NCBI GenBank assembly: GCA_029817715.1
Contig: JARUPY010000454.1
Span: 1 to 64,000, forward strand
DNA from: Melastoma dodecandrum
Taxonomy: Eukaryota > Streptophyta > Magnoliopsida > Myrtales > Melastomataceae
DNA length: 64,000 nt
Direction of reading: 5' to 3'
Of this stretch, positions 47,161-58,189 are shown piece after piece. A program made the position numbers and the translations under genes. The notes beneath the pieces are model-generated. The model saw only the letters and a program-made list of their open reading frames with translations. It was not told the origin of the DNA and made no database searches. How positions within the stretch are numbered: position 1 is the first letter of the stretch; every line of letters begins with the position of its first letter.

Positions 47161-49169
47161 TTTTTTAAAATTTTAAAAATAAATGTCCTAAACTAAAAAT
47201 TTTAGCGACACACCTTTCATTGGACTTTTGTTCCTAAATAACATTGGCCCACGAAATATTTCTAAATTTAAGATCGTATCCTTGTATACAGCCTTAAACT
47301 AGAAGTCTATGAGTTTAACTTCGAAATAGAAGTAAGTCGAACTCATAAAGTTCGAGTTTCAACCCACCGAAGTGAAGTGGAACTCTATAAGTTCGACTTC
47401 ATGAGTTGCATGAGGGATGCACATGAAGTTGAACTTTGTGATCAACTTCCTCAAACGCAAGAAGGGAGTCGAACTAACTCAAATTTAAATAAATAAATAA
47501 AAATTATTATTGTAATCTCTTAAATTTGGTCAAAATAATAATAATAATATTTTTAGATTAGATAAGATTGCGATTTAATTTCTTTAATTCAATCCTTTGC
47601 AAAATCATTGTAAGTTGATTTCCTTTTTGAACATGCCTTATCGTATTCCTCATTAAACAATCTTACAATTAGGAAAAAATCAATTACATCCCCTGAATTC
47701 CCCAATCAGATATCCATTCACCCAAGGAAGGCAACCGCATATTTTTGGGATGAATTGGGGGAATCGTTATCATCAATCTTCTGTCCCTCACCTAAAAAAA
47801 ATCAATTTATATAGGGACATCACAGACACATCAGGAACACACAGACGCTCCCACTTTCAGAGAGATATGCTCCCACTTTTAGATAGGCTCCACCCCTGAG
47901 AGATTCTCCAACACTCAAGATGTTCGTTTCCCCTACATTCAGCGACCCCAAGGTAGGTCTGGCCACATCCACAGAGAACCCCACGTCACCAACTCAAACC
48001 CAGTCTCCTCAGGAAATTCCGGCATCAACAATGGAGTGAGCCTCCATTACCAACGCCAACCGGAAACATCACCTTCATCGGCAGACGATCCTAACCTCCA
48101 GCTGCGATGTCCTTTTGACTTCGAATATACACGATAACCTGGTCTCAACTCTCTGCGGTCGCAAATAAGCGTCGCAGGGAGATTGTTTTTGCTCTAATAT
48201 TTTACTTACATGTACAAGATATAGGAACATGACTCCTTACCAGGACCTTCACGAAGGAACTATCAATATCTCCACCTTTGGCCATCCTTCCCCGGACATT
48301 CCCCAAACCAAAAGGCGTTCCCCTTTTTTTTAGCCCCGATCTTTCAGCGGTGACATCTTTAAAATCGGTGGACGACAACCCCTCTTTCAGCCCCGACACG
48401 CCTGGAAGGGTAACGATCCTTCTATCATTTTTCTTATTATTTTATTTATTTATTTTTTAAATCTGAATAATGGACATTTTTTTGAATTATGATTTGATAA
48501 AGTATGATTTTCTCGTAAAAATTGATTTAGTGTTAAAATCTATGAATATTTTTTTTCATTTGATCGTCACAATTTTGACACTAATAAGGTAAATGGTTTT
48601 CTTTTTACCAAATAATTGTTTCAAAAGTTTTATTTATATTGAAATATTCATTTATTGGATAAAGAACATTAATGTTACAATTCTTATTATTAGCAAAGTC
48701 CCTTCACGCAGTTATTATTATTATTATTATTGTCATTATTGTTAATATTGTTATCATTATTATTGTTAAAAAAATCAAGTCACACGTTTTTTTAAAACAA
48801 TAATTATTTTTTAAAATTGTCAATTAAACTATTTTTTATTATTAATTTATTTACCTTTTTCTTAAATACGTCACATATTTTTTTTAACAACAATTATTTT
48901 TTTTAATTGTCAATTAAACCATTTTTTAAAATCAATTAATTTACTTTAAAAAAACAAAAAAAAGAGACCAAAAAAACCCAAAAAAAAACAAAAGTATCAA
49001 GCACAACATGTAATTGATGACGGATTAAATTATTACTATTATTCAAATTTTCTGACGACTTCTTTTTTGTATAAAAAAATTTAAACGAAAACTCCGAGGT
49101 AATCGACGAGGTGATCTCAAAGACTGTGCAAAGGGAACCCGTGGTGGAGGTACATCACTAAAGCAGCCC
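47161..49169. other. AT-rich region, no gene recognised
   Basis: This stretch is AT-rich with poly-T/A and many short GTTCGAC/GTCGAAC inverted motifs at 47300-47480. A less AT-rich island lies at 47.83-48.42 kb, including a 65-codon minus frame at 48202-48399 that I do not recognise. An ATT microsatellite is at 48711-48766. It may be old transposon debris. Confidence 0.45.
48711..48766. repeat. ATT-type microsatellite
   Basis: Repeated TTA units interrupted by GTC and GTT variants over about 56 bp. Confidence 0.75.
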
Positions 49170-49935
49170 CAACTGACGAATTCAACGCCAATACAAGCCC
49201 CCCGGTCGGGCCTCAGGTACATGAGAAAGGTGCGGGCCTACCGATTTTTTTTTTATTTCCACATGTAACGGGCAGTGGGCCCAAGTGCATAGGCCCACGG
49301 TCACCATCGTTCCCCTCTCCCTTTGATCTAAATAATTGTTTGTGCTTGCCCGCATGCTTTAGGCCCATAGTTTATGGTCGCATGTAATTTGCTATCAACA
49401 AATATTAGTTCGGGTCCAAAGCCCGTAAAATATTGACACGAGTCCGAAGTCATGCCCGGATATGGTCCAACGCCCGTTAAACAAAAGCAAATCTTTTGGA
49501 GCAAACGCCACTTTTTCGCATGCTTAGATGTAAGAGTTAGTAATTAGGAATCCCAAACCAACCATTTTTCTGACTTAAACAGCTTTTAAAATAAGTCGGT
49601 GGCTACTCCGTAATAATTTACCTAGGATAAACAACAATCTTTTTATGGAGCCATTTTGGATGAGGAACGGACGATACGAGCTGCTCCCGATTTCTCCCGA
49701 AAGTTCCTCTTTCGGATCATGCTCCGCCTTTCGCCCGCCGCCTCTTAGGAAAACAGAGACGGTCGGCGAGGGCCCGAGCAGGCCCAGTTAGGAACCCATG
49801 GAGGGATCACCCAATTCCCTTCTACAGCGTCCGACGCCCGAGTCGTGACGTCGACCGGTTGAGCCTTGGGGAACGGGCCCGAATCCTCAGATCATCCGAA
49901 CCGCCACGCGCGTGATAGGCGGAAGGTGCACGTAA
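49170..49935 (-). repeat. Dispersed GC-rich non-coding repeat, copy 2 (inverted relative to copy 1)
   Basis: Read on the minus strand it follows copy 1 step by step: GCACCTTCCGCC and CACGCGCGTG at the start, AAAATGGCTCC, CGGAGTAGCCACCGACTTA, GCATGCGAAAAAGTGGCG, AACGGGCGTTGGACC, then CCTATGCACTTGGGCCCA. Small indels and base changes throughout indicate two old copies of one family. Confidence 0.7.
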
Positions 49936-50168
49936 AATCATTTAGCTAAGTTGTTACTTTTTTTCTTTTGAGTTTGACGTACTAAACTCTGGGCATTAAA
50001 AAAGTAGAACTCGTAAATTTCGTCGTACTGAACTCATAATTCAATTCCATTGTATTTTCCGGACCAACCTATTTTTTTCCGGTCAATTTGGTGATAATTC
50101 GAACCGGATTCTTGTCTGGGAGCTCCGGCGAAAGACCAACCGATCTGGGAGTCAGTCCCTCCCCGACT

Positions 50169-53100
50169 ATGAGATCGGCTAAAGGAACCCAGGATTTCGA
50201 GGAGTACGAGGAGGAGGAGGAGGAAGAAGCTGGCCATGATCCCTGTAGGGAAGCCGCTCCTTGTCCCAATTTCGCTCCCGCCACCAGCAGCGGCAACAGT
50301 CACCCTAAAGGTACTTCCTTTTCCTGGCGTTTTCATGTCGTGGGAATTGTTTTCTTGGGATGTGTTTGTGCGAAATTCGATCTTTCTGGTGTCTTTGCTG
50401 TGAAATTTTTTGTGGGTAAGGTCCCACCGAAGGCAATGGCCATTCTGAAGGCGGAACCTTTTTTGGTGTTTGTGATATTCGAGGAATTGTTCTGTTTGAA
50501 GAATTTGGTACTCAATTTCGTTTTCCAGTGAAGTTAAGTGTCTTGTCTCCTCTGGGGTTTGTTTTTCTTTGGGCTGTCTGCACTTAGCCCGTTATGATTT
50601 AATAGTAACCAGGATTGTGCTGGGGATTTTGGATGAACAGCTGCAGACAAGAACAACGACAAGGCGAGCGCCACAAGGTCGAAGCATTCGGTTACTGAGC
50701 AACGACGAAGGAGCAAAATCAATGAGAGGTATTGGTTTGGATCTCTCATGTTTCATGAGTAAAGCTTTAGCCTTAATCTTTGAAGTGCCGGCATTCTTGT
50801 TATTGCTGTCCCATTGAAATAATCAGTGATGGTTGTTGCTCATAGTTACAATATTTTGGATTAGTAGTTTTCTCTTTCACAATGTGCATTCTAACCAAAT
50901 TAGATTTCGGCTGTAAATTTACCTGAGATGCAAGAAAAGATATCATATTATCTATTGTGTGAGGTTGTGTTCTGACAAGGTTTCCTTTGGAGCAATAATA
51001 CTTTTTCACTCGCTGAGAAAGTAAACCCGCATGTTGCTTGGCTCTCTGTTTCAGATTTCAGGTTTTGAGAGATCTTATACCACATAGTGATCAAAAGAGG
51101 GACACGGCATCATTTTTACTAGAGGTAAGATCGATCAGTTGAAGCTGTTCAATGCCTTCCTTCCCCTTTCCCGAGCATTCAAATGTGAGCCATACCTTAC
51201 AGGTTATTGATTATGTACGATATTTTCAAGGAAGAGTCCAGAAGTACGCAGGCTCATACCAGGGATGCGAGTCTGAGCCAGCAAAATTAATACCATGGGT
51301 GAGATATAATTCTCTCTCCTTTTGCTGAGAAGGTGAATCATGATATGATGGAAGCTGTTGTCCAATTTATGTTTTACTAAAATCTTCAAGAGGCCAGCTA
51401 AGTTGTGCTTTTTTGAGTATATACTTTCAACTTGGTGCTGTTTCCTTTACTCTGTTTTGATTTGTCACATGGCATCTTACTGTCGCTTGCTGTGTAGGTG
51501 CAACTAGCTTAGAGTTCCTTTTTCTCCTCAATATGTAGGATTACCAACATGAGTTAGCTTGGATTGTGCAGCAGATTCTGACAAAGTTGATTTCTGTACA
51601 TATTGCAAGCTCATAGTTTGAACTACCATGCTCATTCTGATGTTTTAGATTGCTCTGATATGCTTTATATCTTAAATTTGGATTTGTGAAGCAGTTGCTT
51701 TTTCATTTATTTTTCTTATTGAATTTGCCTAGCCATTTAGGTGATCTTCATATTTGCTTGAAACAGAGCAATAGTTATTGGCATGTCAATCAACCTCATG
51801 CATTCAACAATGGTTCTGGTACTCTCTCCGTATTTTCGGGTAAGCTAGAGGAGAACACTGCTGGCGCTGGTATGCCACCAAACATTCTTGCAAATATGCA
51901 GAATTCACTGGAAATGGATACCGGTGGCGATCCTTCCAGCAAGTCCTTTGTTCAGCAGTTGGATTTCAGCAAGCAGGGAATGAGTACAGGCCTGCCTGTT
52001 GGCGTCCCAAGTGATGATGTCATTACACGTCCTGCTCAGGGATTGTTTCCAGACCCACAAGACACAGACTGTTGCACTCCTGAAAATTTCAGTGGCCAGC
52101 AGGAGGATCTCATTATTGAAGGTGGTACAATCAACATCTCAAGTGTGTACTCACAAGGGTGAGCTTTACAAATATTTTCAACTCTTTGCTGCCTGCTGGT
52201 AAAGAAACTGGCTGGCAGAGGTCTGGGTCTGTCTAGAATTTACTTGATATTTGGTGTCATTCTCTCATTGCAATTATAGTTGGTTGCTGGTGGTTTTAAG
52301 TCCATATTATCATGGACAGGTGGCTACCTTTCAGGAAGGTTTTGATAATCCAATTCTGTTGGATTTGTTTAGTCTAAGTAATTACATATCTATATTTTTA
52401 ACTTCAGTGTTTAGGATATAATGAATTCAAATTTTCTTTTGGTCCAATTATTAGAGCATGTTTCTTGTTATTAAACAAGTCAACAAGCTGTGCATGACAA
52501 AAGGACATTGAAATAGCAAAGTGCTCGTTTCTTCCATAATGATTCATTATGGAAGAAGCGAGTTTGTTGTATATATATATATATATATATATTTTTGGGT
52601 AAGCAAGGAAGGTAGCATTAGAATCAACGTTCAGGTTTTAGGTTACAGAAGTCCTAGCACATGGAATGTCCCCATGTAGAGTGTCCAAAATAAAATCTGG
52701 AGGAAAAACAAAAGTGGTAGGAATCTCCTCCCGGTTGAGTGCTTCTTTGGCCTGCTTGTCCGCAACCTTGTTCTGTCCCTCCTGACGTGTGCGATTGCGA
52801 AATCCTCGAGATCACACAATAGCGACTTGCTCTCATCTAGTATAGGTGCGATTAGAGGGTGAGGAGGTTCTTCTCCATTTAGGAACTTAGCTAATCTTAT
52901 GGCATCAGTTTGGATGGCCAGCTGCTCGATCCCTAAGTTTGCAGCTAATTGTAGGCCCTTGTATAGAGCTGTGGCTTCTGCAAGCAGGTTGTTCATGTTT
53001 GGGCTCCTGTCGCAATATCCTCCAATCCAGCACCTGCTCTGGTTCCTGATCACTTCGCCTAGTTTGTTATATATTTTCATGGTTAGGGGACACGTGTTGT

Positions 53101-53693
53101 TTGTTCAAACTGGGTATACTAATTATGAAAGTTATATTTTGTATTCTCATTCCATTTTCTGGTTAATCAGGAATTTAACATTGACATGTCTTTTATTTAA
53201 GTTTCTGTCTTCTTTGCTATTAGCTTTTATTTGATCGCATTAGCATTTTCTCTTTGCAATTGGAACTTGAAGTCAGAGAGTGCTGATATGATTTTGGCTG
53301 TTTCCAGTCTATTGAATTCACTGACAAATGCACTTCAGAGCTCGGGTCTGGATTTGTCTCACGCCCGAATCTCAGTTCAAATTGATATTGGAAAGCGGGC
53401 CAATAGGGGGCTCCTCACCGAAACATCTATTGTTGTGGTAACTATTTACGTCCCTTTTCTTCTTTGGTTAGTTTATTTTCCAATGGATTTGCAGTTACCT
53501 GAAATTGGAACTTAGAATAGCACCAATAGTTCTTTGTGAAGGTTCCATCTCATTATATGATCTCTTAATAGTAATTTTTGGTAATCTACAGCACCCTGAC
53601 ACTACTCATCCTGGCAATGCGGCAGCAGCACACCTTCAACATGTCTGCAGTGTAGAAGAGTTAGATCCGGCTCAGAAGCGCCAGAAGACATAA
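50169..53693 (+). CDS. BIM2: BIM2-like bHLH transcription factor (BES1-interacting Myc-like)
   Basis: Seven GT-AG exons, 50169-50310, 50647-50728, 51055-51124, 51203-51298, 51767-52158, 53308-53437 and 53592-53693, join in phase to give 337 aa. The start [17 protein letters not shown] is the acidic BIM N-terminus. Exons 2-4 encode the b[19 protein letters not shown] (basic region with His, Glu and Arg for E-box binding), then [20 protein letters not shown] and [18 protein letters not shown]. Further blocks are [33 protein letters not shown] and GKRANRGL; it ends AQKRQKT. Arabidopsis BIM proteins bind DNA with BES1 in brassinosteroid signalling. Intron 5 (52159-53307) holds a LINE fragment and a hairpin. 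Helix 2 has RYFQGRV where YLQEKV is typical, so dimer strength might differ. No frame errors were found. Confidence 0.95.
52524..52562. repeat. Near-perfect 39-bp hairpin in a BIM2 intron
   Basis: Arms 52524-52542 and 52544-52562 pair over 19 positions with a single G-T wobble and one unpaired base at the centre. It lies just left of the (TA)n tract that ends the intronic LINE fragment. Confidence 0.8.
52566..53100 (-). mobile_element. 5'-truncated LINE fragment (RNase H-like domain) in a BIM2 intron
   Basis: The minus frame at 53080-52643 encodes [20 protein letters not shown] and [20 protein letters not shown], the RNase H-like (RVT_3) domain found at the end of plant LINE polyproteins. 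Its acidic residues include E in AEA and D in QTDA. The last part (VRRDR and on) is frameshifted. A (TA)n run at 52566-52592 would be the 3' tail of the minus-strand copy. Only the last ~0.5 kb of a LINE is present. Confidence 0.7.
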
Positions 53694-54087
53694 GATTTTC
53701 TCAAGCTATCTTTACTGATTTTATCTATAACCTTGGCTTCCTCTTGGCTTTCTTTGTTATCTAGATCTCGTTCCCCCATTTACTGTAAGGTTAGTTCCCT
53801 CGGATAATATCCTTTGTAAAGCCTGGGATTATTGAAGCATAAATAATATCCTTTGTAAAGCCCTCTATTGTCTGGTGGTTGCCATTAGTGGTTTTGACAG
53901 GTAGATACTTGGGATGCATTCAATAATCAATTTTATTCCACTTGCGATATTGGCCTGGTAATAGAATGTGGCTTCTGCAGAAACAACGAAAAGGGAAATA
54001 TGGGAATACCTGGGGTATTAGGGTCCGGAGCTGGTGATTGCTTCTAAAGTTCTAAGCATCTCCCAGTGTTTCGAGTACCTTTGCATG

Positions 54088-54223
54088 TGTTAGAATATCG
54101 GACCAGCCCATATGTCGAGCCCAGCATACAAGCCCAGCGAGGTTTAGGGAGTAGTCCGCTAAGCTATATATACTAGGCCGGACTCATTCCGATGTGGGAT
54201 TGGGCTTGCTATATGGTAACCCT
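54088..54223 (-). repeat. LTR-A of the outer element
   Basis: 136 bp, TGTTAGAATATC to CCCTTTTCAATA. A polypurine-type tract (plus CGCCCCCTC) follows at once. The first 60 bp are missing from the partner copy. Confidence 0.65.
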
Positions 54224-54446
54224 TTTCAATACGCCCCCTCAAACCCAAGCTCACATACGGGCTTATAAGTCGGCACTCTTTTTGGGTTGAACCGGATCAC
54301 ACACGACCCTCATACGGGCCCGCAAGCCGGCACTCTTTTTGGGTTGAATCGGACCACATACGGACACCCTTTTTGGGTTGCACCGCATCACACGGACGAG
54401 GGGGGGCCCATCATCGGTTTTACTGGGCTTAACCGGGCTGATAACA
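54224..54446. repeat. Internal region with tandem GGCACTCTTTTTGGG units and PBS-like end
   Basis: CTTTTTGGGTTG occurs three times (about 54276, 54331 and 54368) with CGGAYCACAYACG around it. It ends GGGCTGATAACA, the same primer-binding-like sequence seen beside the LTR at 47029. Confidence 0.6.
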
Positions 54447-54588
54447 TGTTAAAGAGTATTTGGAAAAATATGTGTATTGAAAATATTCTCAATTACAAGA
54501 TATATATATAGAGTAGAGGCAAATATCTAACTAACTCCCTTTATGTCTAGATACATCATAACTAATTATGTCTAGATACACTCTAACA
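54447..54588 (-). repeat. LTR-B of the copia element
   Basis: 142 bp, TGTTAAAGAG to CACTCTAACA, with TG...CA ends. A polypurine-type tract (plus CTCCCCCTCATG) lies on its right, directly before the pol stop codon, so it is the 3' LTR of the minus-strand pol. No 5' partner is seen. Confidence 0.65.
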
Positions 54589-54595
54589 CTCCCCC

Positions 54596-57500
54596 TCATG
54601 CATCATATATGCCAAGCTTATTACATAACTCAGTGAATACCCTTGACGTCAATTCCTTGGTGAAAATGTCCGCTAACTGTTGTCTTGATCGAATAAAAGG
54701 AGTCTCAATAGTTCCATTCATCATCATATCCCGAACAAAGTGACAATCCACCTCTACGTATTTCGTCCTATCATGAAATACTGGATTTTTGGCAATATAA
54801 TTAGCTGACTGATTATCACACCACATTTGCATGGGAGTAGGCACAGAAAAACCAAGTTCACTCAGAAGATTCTTGACCCATAACAACTCACGCAGTGTGA
54901 GCCATTGCACGATATTCCGCTTCCGCACTAGATCTGGACACCACATTTTGCTTTTTACTTCTCCAAGTTACCAAATTACCACCAACGAATGTGCAATATC
55001 TGGTCATTGAACGACGATCCGCTTTATCTTCTGCATATCTTGAATCTGAATATCCTTCCACTTTCAAATGTCCATGGTTTTTGTAAAGCAAACCTTTCCC
55101 TGGAGAGCTCTTGACGTAAGTTAGAATACGCATAGCAGCCTTCCAGTGGATCTTTCGAGGCTTCTGCATAAATTGACTGACAACACTTACAGCAAAGGTG
55201 ATATCTAGACGTGTGATTGTCAAGTATATGAGTTTTCCAACTAACCTCCGATATCTGCCCACATGATCAAGTAATTCTGAAGAATCATCCCAAAGCTCCG
55301 GACTGGATTCAATTGGGGTGAGCTCCGGTTTGCAATCAATGAGACGTGTCTCCTTTAACAAATCAAGTGCATATTTTCGCTGCGACAACACAACACCATT
55401 CTTGTTGTACAATAACTCCACGCCAAGAAAATATTTTGGTTTCCCTAAATCTTTAGTAACAAACTGGGTTTGAAGAATCCCAGTATTGTCACTTCCTATT
55501 AGTAGAATATCATCTACATAAACCACCAAAACAATTAAGCCATTAGTACCAGACTTCACGAACACAGAATGATCAGAGGAACAGGGCTTAAAGCCGATCG
55601 ATTCTACAGCACTGCTAAACTTTTGAAACCAGGCTCGAGGACTTTGTTTTAATCCATATATAGCCTTCTGAAGCTTACATACCATCTCCCCCTGAGCAAC
55701 ATACCCAGGAGGTTGCTCCATATACACATCCTCCAAAAAATCTCTATAAAGAAAAGCATTCTTAACATCCAACTATAGCATAGACCATTGTAAGTTGATA
55801 TCAATAGAGAACAAAATGCGAATGGAGTTAAGACGAGCAGTTGGAGACAATGTCTCCATATAATCAATGCCATAAGTTTGGGAATACCCTTTGGCAACAA
55901 GGCGGGCTTTGTGACGATCAATAGTACCATCAGGCTTATATTTCATAGTGAATACCTACCGACATCCAACAATGTCAACTCCTGAAGGGGATGTACCAAC
56001 TGGCATGTTCCCCGTGAAATCAGAGCACTCACTTCTTCATCCATGGCAGTTTTCCATGCAGGAGATTGGACAGCTTCCTCATAGTTCCTTGGAATAGAGG
56101 CAGTAGCCAAGGACAAGGCAAACGATCTCGAGGAGGTAGAGAGACGGTCATAAGAGATGTAGTTAGAAATGGGATGTCAGGTGGAACGTTTACCTTTACG
56201 TAGAGCAATAGGAAGATCAAGGTCAGAAGGAGGGGCTGGCACTGATGTGTTTGACGGATCATCCAAAGCAGAAGTATCGATTGGGGCAACTGAACACGGC
56301 TGAGTCTGTGAACGACAAGTATAAACCCGTAATGGTGGAGACACGGGCGCCAAAGGAGTAGAAGAGTTAGGCATTGGATGAACTAGTGGAGGAGTACATA
56401 GTACCGGGAGAGGTACATGAGGAATATCTTTTAATTGGGGCGACGTAAAATATGATTGAGATTCAAAAAATGTGACATCAGCAGAAACAAAGTATCGATT
56501 CGAAGATGGATCGAAACATTTATAGCCTTTTTGAGTGCGGAGTACCCCACAAATACACACTTGATTGCCCGAGGAGCTAATTTGTATTTTCCTGGGCGAC
56601 AATCATGAACAAAGCAGCACAACCAAACACACGAGGTAAAATTAAAAACAAAGGTTTTGAAGGAAAAAGATATTGAAGAGGAATACGACCGTGTAACACA
56701 GACGAATGCATGCGGTTAATAAGATGACAAGCAGTGAGAATTGTATCAGCCCAAAAGTGACGCGGAACATGCATTTGAACCAAGATAGTGCGTGCAACAT
56801 CTAATAAATGACGATGTTTGCGTTCAGCAACTCCATTTTGCTGAGAAGTATATGGACAAGTAGTTTGATGAAGAATACCGTGTGCTGAACAAAATGAAGA
56901 AATATCATTCTGCAAATATTCAAGTACATTGTCGGTACATAGAAACATCGAATTGATTTTTTATTTCATTATAAAATTGACATAGTACGTCAGGCACTCG
57001 AATCCTATCACGCAGAAGATAAACCCAGTTGACACGAGTAAAATCAACAATAAAATTAATGAAGTAACGGTATCCCTGGATAGATTTATATTTATATGGA
57101 CCCCAAATGTCTGAATGGACTAACTTAAAAGGAGTAGTGCTGTTGGACATAAAACGAGACGGAAAAGAAGATCAATGATTCTTTCCCAACTGACAAAACT
57201 CGTAAGAAAACTTAGAAAGTGGAACGGAATCCCCCAAAACACGAGAAATGTTATGAAACAATGGATGAACCAAATGTTGATGCCATAAAACAGAAGACGA
57301 CATATGAGTAGTAGTCAAAATTGATGTGAGGAACCGCTAAAATAGTATAGACCATCGTGTTTAGTGCCCGAACCAATCGTCTTCCCACTCTGGAGATCCT
57401 GCAACACACAATGAGAAGGATAAAATGTAAGGGAACAATTGACACTTTTGGTGAGTTGACTCACAGAAATTAAATTCACAGGGAAATTGGGTATAAGGAG

Positions 57501-57780
57501 AACATCAGAGAGTGACATAAAAGTGGTAAGGAAAGTAGTGCCAGAACCTTTAACAGGACAAGATTGTCCATTAGCAACACTGAGAAGAAGGGCCTATATA
57601 AGATAGGAAACGTGAAGATATGAAAGGACGCACCAGAAGCTGACACAACCGATAATGAAGCAGTTCTGCTGCCCCATTTTGCCACAATGTACACAGGGTT
57701 GACCAGAAACGAGGTTGAGACCTTCCACGACCGCATTCCCAACCACGACCACGACCACGGCCTCATCCGACAACTGATAA
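54596..57780 (-). pseudogene. copia pol (gag end, integrase, RT, RNase H), few breaks
   Basis: Minus-strand blocks from right to left: gag end with RGRGW-type residues (57766), pre-integrase lead (57518-57315), integrase KLVHSDIWGPYKY (57120) and QQNGVAERKHRHLLDVART (56850). RT lies in a 294-codon frame (55772-54888): MDVKNAFLYRDFLEDVYMEQ, AIYGLKQSPRAWFQKF and VVYVDDILLIGSD with the catalytic YVDD box. RNase H continues in a shifted frame (54946-54596) with MWCDNQSANYIAKNPVFHDR and LADIFTKEL. Breaks between frames make it non-functional as it stands, though it is much less decayed than the other elements. The 5' end (gag, 5' LTR) is missing. Confidence 0.88.
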
Positions 57781-57873
57781 TGCAGATGCAGAGTCGGGAA
57801 GATTAGACCTGGTAGAGATGCGCAATGCTCGGGAGTAGGTTGTAGCCAAGGTTGGAATTGGCTGTAGAGGAAG

Positions 57874-57960
57874 TAGCCCGCTAAGCTATGTATACTAGAC
57901 CGGACTCATTTATCTATCCGATGTGGGATTGGGTTTACTATATAGGAACCCTTTTCAACA
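57874..57960 (-). repeat. LTR-A' (truncated partner of LTR-A)
   Basis: It matches 54148-54223 with about a 7-bp insertion (TTATCTA) and a few substitutions, and ends in CAACA followed by CATG. Its inner 60 bp are gone, replaced by the copia body. Confidence 0.65.
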
Positions 57961-58189
57961 CATGGTATTATTGCTGTTTGGTTGGTTAGCATTCCTCTGG
58001 GTTTTGTATGGAAGCAGTCCTCTTCCTTTGGCACAAGCGACCAAATGCATACTAACTAAACCTTTTAGGCGAGAAGTATTATTTTCTGGAAACCCAAGTA
58101 TCTGATGAATAGTTCTGTACAGTTTGGCAGAAGCAGAGAGATGAAAGTTTGTCATTCATGTACTGTTGATAGATTGTTATCCCAATTTA
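57961..58189. other. Spacer between the LTR complex and the oligopeptidase stop codon
   Basis: 229 bp holding the oligopeptidase 3' UTR. No other feature seen. Confidence 0.5.

Larger units (their letters stand above)
54088..57960 (-). mobile_element. Nested LTR element complex bounded by CATG duplications
   Basis: The outer ends are TGTTAGAATATCGG (54088) and CCCTTTTCAACA (57960), each flanked by CATG (54084-54087 and 57961-57964), which looks like a short target-site duplication. LTR-type copies at 54088-54223 and 57874-57960 share CCGCTAAGCTATRTATACTA and GATGTGGGATTGGG. Between them lie a ~220-bp internal piece, a second unrelated LTR (54447-54588) and a copia pol on the minus strand. 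The simplest reading is a small non-autonomous LTR element invaded by, or recombined with, a copia element. Confidence 0.7.

Noticed and set aside
48202..48399. 65-aa minus-strand frame
   Set aside because: No domain recognised and no gene context; left as unassigned debris.
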